Below are positions 57,873 through 64,000 of a stretch of DNA of 64,000 bases, piece after piece (position 1 is the stretch's first letter; the number at the start of each line of letters is the position of its first letter). The position numbers were made by a program, and so were the translations under genes. Source of the stretch: Balaenoptera acutorostrata (Eukaryota; Chordata; Mammalia; Artiodactyla; Balaenopteridae); NCBI RefSeq assembly GCF_949987535.1, contig NC_080075.1, positions 42,317,036 to 42,381,035 on the forward strand, written 5' to 3'. The notes beneath the pieces were generated by a model, which saw only the letters and a list, made by a program, of their open reading frames with translations, was not told the DNA's origin and did no database searches.

Positions 57873-59482
57873 GAACTTGGAAGAGCTATGGGCTTAAATT
57901 TCTATTAAAGTATAACCAGCAAGCCACGTCCTCTTCCAAAAAAAAAAAATTTAGTCTTTATTTGGAGACTTGTATAGAAAGGAGTCGAACCCCTTCCCAC
58001 CCCGTACCCCAAGTTCTTACTAGAGTGTTGCCTTCACTTGGGAGCATGAAGAGGGGGACAGGAACTTCTCTGGGCTCTGAAGCAAGCCTTCCTGAGGCTG
58101 GCCCACGATCTGCTCCCGTCCTGCCTTTCTGGAGTCCACAGACTCTGTCTCCTGCCCCCCAAGTGCCCGACTATGCAGGGGAGCTTTCTGGCTCACCTAC
58201 TCTCAGAACCCGTGGAGCACTTGCAGAGTCTTCAGTGGTCTTGTGGCAACAAGGGATCTCTGTGTCTTTCTCCCCCCGCCCCTCATTATTTTCTCCCTTT
58301 CCTCCTTGGCTCCACCCTCTCCCATTTTCCTCCCTGGGGAGCCCCTTCTGGTCCCTCTCTCTATCTTCTTCTCATCCCCAAAGAGTCCTCCAAGGACTCA
58401 TCCACAATGGTCTCAGCTTAGTGCCTCGCAAAAAAAAATTCTGTCCCTCTGCACCTTTCAGGAAAACCAACAGCCCCAAAAGTTTTGGAAAATAATTCAT
58501 TATCTTTAATGGGATTTCGTTACCAGGCCCAGCCAGGGGGGACCTGAGTTCCCAGGAAATTAATAAATGCCCTACCAAGGGGTGGGGTCTGGGGGCGGGG
58601 AGATATAAACTGAGATACGATTTCTTTTTGAGCTTTGCAATGAAGCATGAGAGTCTTACACAGAAAACCTAAAATGCCATCCAGCCAGGAAAAAGGATTT
58701 AAAGCATCCCCGAGAACCCCAGGACTGTTTGGAATCCATTTTGAGCAAAGTGGAACTATTTGGATGAGTGAAACGGCTGCTCTCTTGTAATCGGCATCTG
58801 GTTGATCAGGGACTGCTATCTAAGACCATGAGAGCGTTGTCAGGAAAATCAGCCTATAGAACATTTCACTAACAAATTCCTAATTTCATCTGTGCCAGCC
58901 ACAAAACTTATTGTACTCATTTTGGCTCTCGAACGAAAGGGCAACTGGCGGGTAGCTTTGGGGTCTTGGAAGAAGACTTAGGTTTGTTAGTCTATTAGAA
59001 AACAGAGGGAGCGGTTCTTCCCTTCAGCTGTAAACTCTAGAGAAGTCTATTAGAAACTCTCCATGTAGAGCTCGAATCACCTTCCCCCTTGATTCAATCA
59101 CCCCGAGTCATTAGGCTGGTTGAACACCACTTTAGACTGTGCACTATAAATAATTAAAATGTAAAAACATGTGCGGTCACCTGATGCAGCCCCAAGAGGA
59201 AGTGGTAATGCAGAGGATGTCTGACTTTGTGCCGAGCTTCTTGCTGATTGCCAAGATTTTCAAACTGCGTCTCTAGCCCCAGCCTAGTTCTCTAAGCACC
59301 AGCCCCATATTTCAAACCAGCACCATCCTGGCATTTGCTGCACCCAACAAACTCCACGGAGCAAATCCTGAAACTAGAACCTACCCCTCTTGGCCAGTTC
59401 TTCCTCCTGATGTTATGTTTCAAGACTATACTCCAGTCTTCAAGCCACGGAGTATGGCAGATGGCTTTCTCTAAAAAGGCCA
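57873..59482. other. Repeat-poor 1.6-kb stretch with the longest open frame
   Basis: The plus frame 57,962-58,495 (177 codons) is Ser/Pro/Leu-rich, begins at TTG and lies in a C/T-rich stretch where two other plus frames are also open. I take it as non-coding. 58,600-59,250 is ordinary unique sequence and may hold regulatory elements. Confidence 0.4.
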
Positions 59483-59923
59483 TGTATTCATTTCCTAGGG
59501 CTGCCGTAACAAATGATCACAAACTTGGTGTCTTCAAACTACAGAAATGTATTCGTTCACTGTTTTGGAGGCCAGAAGTCCAAAATCAAGGTGTCGCCAG
59601 AGCTGTGCTCCCTCCGAAGGCTCTAGGGAGGATCTCTCCTTGCTTCTTCCAGCTTCTGGTGGCTCCTGGCATTCCTTGGTTTGTGGTGGCATAACTCCAG
59701 TCTCTGCCTCTGTCTTCACACGGCCTTCTTCTCTGTGTGTCTCCTCTGTGTCTGTGTGTCATTCTTCTTTTTGTAAAGACATCAGTCATTGGATTTAGGG
59801 CCTACCCGAATCCAGTATGAACTCATCTTCGTTACATCTGCGAAGACCCTATTTCTAAGTTAGGTCACATTCCCAGGTGTGGGTAGACATGAATTTTGGA
59901 AGGACACCATTTAACCCAATACA
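59483..59923 (-). mobile_element. Solo MLT1A-like LTR (MaLR)
   Basis: Inverted ends tgtattcatttcctagggct and atttaacccaataca; interior aagtccaaaatcaaggtgtc. Flanks ggcca (59478-59482) and ggcta (59924-59928) are a 4-of-5 duplication. Inverted relative to the 9,948 copy. Confidence 0.85.
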
Positions 59924-59924
59924 G

Positions 59925-60471
59925 GCTACAGCAATATTTCCTATCCCACGTGCACCTCTAGAACCTTGCCACTCTCCCATTAAGAGGTGAAGTCTTTGCC
60001 CTATTCCCTTGAACAGATTCAGCCTTTGAGCTGCCTTCTATTAACAGAGAACAGCAGAAGTGATGCTGTGTGACTTCCAAGGCTGGGCCATAAAAGGCAT
60101 ACAGCTTCTGCCTACCTCTCTCTCTTATGACGCTTGCCCTTGGAATAAAACACCATGCTGTGAGGAAGCCCAGGCACAAGGAGGGGACCTCATGGAGAGA
60201 ATCTGAGGGCTCTCACCCCTCAGTCCCAGCTGAGCTCCCAGAGACTGCCAGCACCAAGGTGCCAGTTGTGTGAGCGAGCCATTTGGGAAGAGGGTCCCCT
60301 AGCCCTCAGTCAGCTGCCCTGACTGTTGCTACATGGAGCATAAATGAGCCATCCCCACTGAGCCCTGCCCAAATTGCTTATGTCTAAGCAAAATAAATAA
60401 TTGTTGTTTTAAGCCATTAAGTTTCAGGCTTAAAACTTTTGTTTTTTATGCAACGTTGGATATCTGGAACA
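59925..60471 (+). mobile_element. MLT1C/D-like LTR (MaLR)
   Basis: ctcttatgacgcttgccctt, gcaaaataaataattgttgt, taagccattaagtttcagg and the end tggatatctggaaca fit a sense MLT1-group LTR. The left limit adjoins the other LTR and is approximate. Confidence 0.72.
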
Positions 60472-60611
60472 CAGAGCCTAAAATCTCTGGAGCACTGTAA
60501 CCCTTCTGTCCTTAGAGCCTTCTAACCAGTGAATCCACAAGTCTCTTCTCTTCCTTCTGCCCCCACCTGGCCCCCACCTAATTATTTCCCAATGGATTGC
60601 ATCCTTAGCAT

Positions 60612-60966
60612 TTTTTTAAATAAATTTATTTATTTTAAAAATTTTTGGCTGCGTTGGGTCTTTGCTGCTGTGCGCAGGCTTTCTCTGGTTGCGGCAAGCG
60701 GGGCTACTCTTCATTGTGGTGAGTGGGCTTCTCATTGCGGTGGCTTGTCTTGTTGCGGAGCACAGGCTCTAGGTGCACGGGCATCAGTAGTTGTGGCACA
60801 TGGGCTCAGTAGTTGTGGCTCGTGGGCTCTAGAGCGTAGGCTCAGTAGTTGTGGTGCACGGGCTTAGTTTCTCCATGGCATGTGGGATCTTCCTGGACCA
60901 GGGCTCGAACCCATGTCCTCTGCATTGGCAGGCGGATTCTTAACCACTGCGCCACCAGGGAAGTCC
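60612..60966 (-). mobile_element. CHR-type SINE, long 'agaagcc' form
   Basis: Antisense full copy with perfect 14-bp duplications tgcatccttagcat at 60598-60611 and 60967-60980. The 112-codon plus frame at 60,529-60,867 is antisense SINE. Confidence 0.95.
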
Positions 60967-60984
60967 TGCATCCTTAGCATCTTA

Positions 60985-62032
60985 ACTGGCCTATGGACTT
61001 GGGTCCCCCTTTCCTCCATCCTACCAAATGATCTCTAGCACAGTTTGGTTTTGCAACTATCTTGCTCAAAATTCATTGATGGATCTCCATTGCTTAGAGC
61101 CTTTCCTGTCATTCCTTAACTGAGAGATAAGACTTCTTTAATCTGACCTCAGTTTATTTTTCCTGCCTTATCTCCTATGTCTTCTCTATAAGGATTCTAT
61201 ATTTCCAGCAAATCAGACAACTCACCATTCCAAACACACCTTGAGCTCGCTCTTCTGCCTGGATAACTTGGCTTACTTTCTCAACATTTAATAATGCTTT
61301 TTGAGCACTATTCATGCCAGGCAATGTGCAGGAAACTAAGGAATACTGAAACATTGCCCCCCCTATCTTCTCACTTCATCTAACTGAAATTCTACCTGTT
61401 TTCCAAGTCTCTGCTCCAAACCTCACCTCCTCCATGAAGCCTCCCCAGATCCCTTACCCAAAAATGATCTTTGTGGTACTTCCCTGGTGGTCCAGTTAAG
61501 ACTTCACCTTCTAAAGCAGGGGGTGCGGGTTCGATCCCTGGTCGGGGAGCTAAGATCCCACGTGCCTCCTGGCCAAAAAACCAAAACATAAAACAGAAGA
61601 AATATTGTAACAAATTCAATAAAGACTTAAAAAAAAAAATGGTCCACATCAAAAAAAAAAAAAAAAGATCTTTGTTCTCCTCTGAACTCTTCTTACATCT
61701 TCTTCTCCAAACAAGCCAAGCCTGTGACCGCACCAAGTTTCCCAAGCCTCTTGGCCCTTGCGTGTGCTGCATGTTTTTCCTTCACCCCTTTCCAACTGGC
61801 TAACACCCACTAACCTTCATACCTCAACTCAGATATCAATTTCTTTTGAGAAATTTTCTGTGATCCACTTGCTCTGTCTTACATTTCCCCATGTGTGATT
61901 ACCTGAGGTGCAGGATAGATCCCACGCCTAACTCTGGCCCTGGGTGGGCATGGACTAGGGCCTTTACTCCTGTAGCCCATGTACCCAACCCATGGAGAGG
62001 GCTCCACACATGTTTGTTGAGTGACTGAATGT
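60985..62032 (+). mobile_element. L2 LINE remnant, split by a short SINE
   Basis: ctccattgcttagagccttt, aatctgacctcagtttattt, cacaccttgagctcgctctt, ccatgaagcctccccagatc before and agatatcaatttcttttgag, atgtttgttgagtgactgaa after the SINE are L2 3' blocks in order. Confidence 0.68.
61475..61661 (+). mobile_element. Short-head tRNA-derived SINE with distinct A-rich tail
   Basis: Head tacttccctggtggtccagt, B box GGTTCGATCCC at about 61528-61538, then a tail containing aatggtccacatc between two A-runs, unlike the other short copies. Duplications aaaatgatctttgt (61461-61474) and aaaaagatctttgt (61662-61675). Confidence 0.88.
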
Positions 62033-62523
62033 TGAATACATGAGGAACTCACTAGAAATATCTCAAAGACCTTTCGACATGGCTGGATATAGGAAAATTA
62101 TTTGGAAATGAGGTTTTGCTTAGCCTTAAAGGTTCATGGCTGTATTTCATGTTCCTTGAGGTGATTTTTGAGCTAGGCTCCAGGTAAAGGAACTCTATAT
62201 ATTTCTTTTTGCTGGCTCCCAAACATATTTTGGTAATGAAGAAACATTTCAACCAGAAGACAACCATTTTAACATTTTGCTGATTGTTCTTTGTTCTCTG
62301 TGTAAAAGTCTTATTTCTTCAACAAAATTATAAAATTTTCAAGCATGGGGACTGCATATTCTCTCTCTTTTGATTTTCTCACAGCCCCTATTTTGTATTG
62401 GGAACATATAAGCCCCTCAATATTTATTCAGCAGATCTTTGTGGGGAGGTATGACTAACCACCCCCGCCCAACAGATTTCTGTCAGTATCCTTTGAAAAA
62501 AATTGCTTTTGTGTGTAGCAATC
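62033..62523. other. Unique-looking sequence, no gene seen
   Basis: Minus frame 62,052-62,267 is not recognised. The plus frame that continues into the mariner piece begins here by chance. Confidence 0.4.
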
Positions 62524-62538
62524 TAAAAAGCTGCTTCC

Positions 62539-62914
62539 CAGAACTCGACAAAAAGTGTCCGGAATTGGTCAACTTTAGAAAACGCATAATCTTCCATCAG
62601 GATAACGCAAGACTGCATGTTTCTTTGATGACCAGGCAAAAACTGTTACAGGTTGGCTGCAAAGTTTGGTGTCATCCGCCGTATTCACCAGACATTGCAC
62701 CTGCGGATTTCCATTTATTTCAGTCTTTACAAAATTCTTGTAATGGAAATGGAAATTCAATGGAAAAAATTTCAATTCCCTGCAAGACTGTAAAAGGCAC
62801 CTGGAATAGTTCTTTGCTCAAAAAGCTGAAAAATTTTGGGAAGATGGAATTACGAAGTTGCCTGAAAAATGGCAGAAGGTAGTGGAACAAAAGGTTGAAT
62901 GTGTTGCTCAATAA
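62539..62914 (+). pseudogene. C-terminal part of a mariner transposase
   Basis: Encodes the last third of the transposase: HQDNARLH with the second catalytic Asp (62601-62603), YSPDIAPADFHLF with the third (62706-62708), 34 residues between them as in D34D mariners. This copy keeps the spacing that the 20,001 copy lost. A GGAAATGGAAATT-type internal duplication near 62742-62760 then breaks the frame before the TAA at 62912-62914. No N-terminal DNA-binding region, so non-functional. Confidence 0.85.
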
Positions 62915-62952
62915 AGTTCTTGGTGAAAATGAAAAAAATATATATAAAAAAA
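62539..62952 (+). mobile_element. Mariner mRNA retrocopy (5'-truncated, A-tailed)
   Basis: Homology to the 20,001 mariner begins exactly after taaaaagctgcttcc (62524-62538) and ends 16 nt past AATAAA (62910-62915), where an A-rich tail (62932-62952, interrupted by TATATAT) starts; taaaaagctgtttcc follows at 62953-62967 (14 of 15 identical). The mariner 3' terminal repeat and TA duplications are absent. The left target, ct|aaaaag, suits the L1 endonuclease. Confidence 0.8.
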
Positions 62953-62967
62953 TAAAAAGCTGTTTCC

Positions 62968-64000
62968 TTTGCTTGAATGGATGGAGAATGTAGCTCTTAG
63001 ATGTGGACCATTGTAAGAAGTGAATTCTAAAGAGAACTGCATTGTGGGAGGAATTCCCCATCTCACACTCTTTAACTTGTCTTTCCTTTTGGGGATAGAA
63101 GGGTGAACCCTGAGTTTCCTGGGATGTCATTATACATCCTGGGGTTTAATCATCCAAGACTTGCCCCCCCTCTCCATGTATCCCCGAGGACTGTGAAGAC
63201 ATTACTGTGGGAGAGAGGTAAGCTCTTTAAAAAAATCCAAGTTTCAAGCTAGAGTTAGATGACCTCTCTTAGTCTCTAATGTTAAATTTGAGACTCTTGA
63301 GAGCGTTTGCTGAGGGAATCCATCGTCCTTTTATCTTGTATTTCCTGGGTCTTACTCGATATGATGACTCTAGGGGAAAAAATACCACGACTAGTACTTG
63401 AACTGCTGGCACCTATAGTATCTTGAATTAATGTTACTTGCCGCTTTATCCAGGAACAGTTCTGCCGCGAAATACTCAGCTCTAAAAGAAATGAGACTAC
63501 TGAGAAGGATTCTTTTGAGTGTCTCTGGCACGCAGAGAGGCGATGGAGATCTGTGTGTGTACGTGTGGGAAAGTGAGGGGGTGATAAATTGTGTGCTACT
63601 TTTCCTTTAAGAGCACGTCCTTTTATTCCTGACACTTAAAAAGACACTGTCAAAAAGATGTTTTACTGATCTGACTTTCTGTGCAGGAGAACGTGCAACA
63701 GTTACCTAGTAAGTGGTTTTATAGGGAGTTTCACCCACACGTTATAATAAACTGAGCCCAAAGATAACATATCTTTTGTGCTTTTACAGTGCTTGGATGA
63801 TAACTGTGAAAAATTATCTAGTGGAGGTTAGCAAACTGTACCTGTGGTCTTTTTCTCATGACCTCTGTATGATAAAGTTTACTTTCTTGGAGCAGGATGC
63901 ATTGTCAAATAATAGGTTTGCTTGTCTGGCCAACAAGAAGTAATTGAGGAGTGTTATAGTTTTACAATCCGTGTTTCAATGACTCTGCTGCTTTTGAGTT
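62968..64000. other. Unique-looking sequence, no gene seen
   Basis: The minus frame 63,282-63,635 (117 codons, GTG start) is Ser/Arg/Lys-rich without a recognisable domain. No repeats recognised up to the window end. Confidence 0.4.

Noticed and set aside
57962..58495. 177-codon plus-strand open frame, the longest in the window
   Set aside because: TTG start, C/T-rich Ser/Pro/Leu composition, two other plus frames open over the same bases, no domain or flanking exon signals.
62439..62882. 147-codon plus-strand frame as a gene
   Set aside because: Its protein-like part is mariner transposase sequence in a truncated retrocopy; the first 30 codons are unrelated flanking DNA.
63282..63635. 117-codon minus-strand open frame
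   Set aside because: GTG start, Ser-rich without domain, no splice or tail evidence.
1..64000. CRISPR arrays, bacterial operons, tRNA or rRNA genes
   Set aside because: Interspersed SINE, L1, LTR and MIR elements show this is mammalian; the tRNA-like segments are SINE heads with degenerate structure, and the only regular short repeats are microsatellites and one 14-bp minisatellite.

Overview
This window is non-coding mammalian DNA, most likely from a cetacean or close relative. That call rests on 21 recognisable copies of a tRNA-Glu-derived SINE group (CHR type, head gggcttccctggtggcgcag), on L1 3' ends of the whale/artiodactyl type, on a mariner with TTGGGTTGGCC ends, and on the absence of any BovB or Alu I could recognise. 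Family names are from memory; no library search was run.

No gene with a believable exon or start-to-stop structure was found. Protein-like signals belong to dead transposons: the L1 ORF2 C-terminus at 30-178, a hAT transposase at 8.9-10.8 kb and again on the minus strand at 45.4-47.4 kb, a mariner transposase at 20.2-21.2 kb and part of one at 62.5-62.9 kb. Other open frames look like chance. The window therefore reads as intergenic or intronic sequence.

Layout. 0-2.2 kb: L1 tail split by a SINE, then an L2 split by another L1 tail. 2.6-3.5 kb: a probable LTR. 5-11.6 kb: a deep nest in which an old minus-strand L1 contains two other L1 tails, SINEs and a 3.1-kb hAT element; the hAT in turn contains an unassigned insert that holds a solo MLT1-type LTR with a 5-bp target duplication. 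12.7-14.6 kb: L1, L2 and SINEs. 16.3-21.3 kb: old L1 pieces carrying a complete 1,288-bp mariner. 22-24.7 kb: L1 tails, a SINE split by a young L1, a solo ERV-like LTR. 24.7-28.3 kb: repeat-poor. 28.3-37.5 kb: L1, SINE, LTR, MIR and a long L2. 37.8-39.8 kb and 42.1-44.3 kb: repeat-poor, the latter with a cluster of TAATCC sites. 44.5-47.4 kb: SINEs, a short hAT with perfect 8-bp duplications, and a full-length minus-strand hAT of the 8-11 kb family. 47.5-62 kb: MIR, L2, LTR and SINE remnants in mostly unique sequence. 62.5-62.95 kb: a mariner fragment.

The most interesting observation is that this mariner fragment (62,539-62,952) looks like an L1-made retrocopy of a mariner mRNA, not a DNA-transposition product. 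It starts inside the transposase, ends at the element's own AATAAA plus an A-rich tail, lacks the 3' terminal repeat, and is flanked by a 15-bp duplication. Next in interest are an A-tailed 114-bp insert resembling an ERV LTR R end (55,292-55,405), three copies of one hAT family, and the TAATCC cluster.
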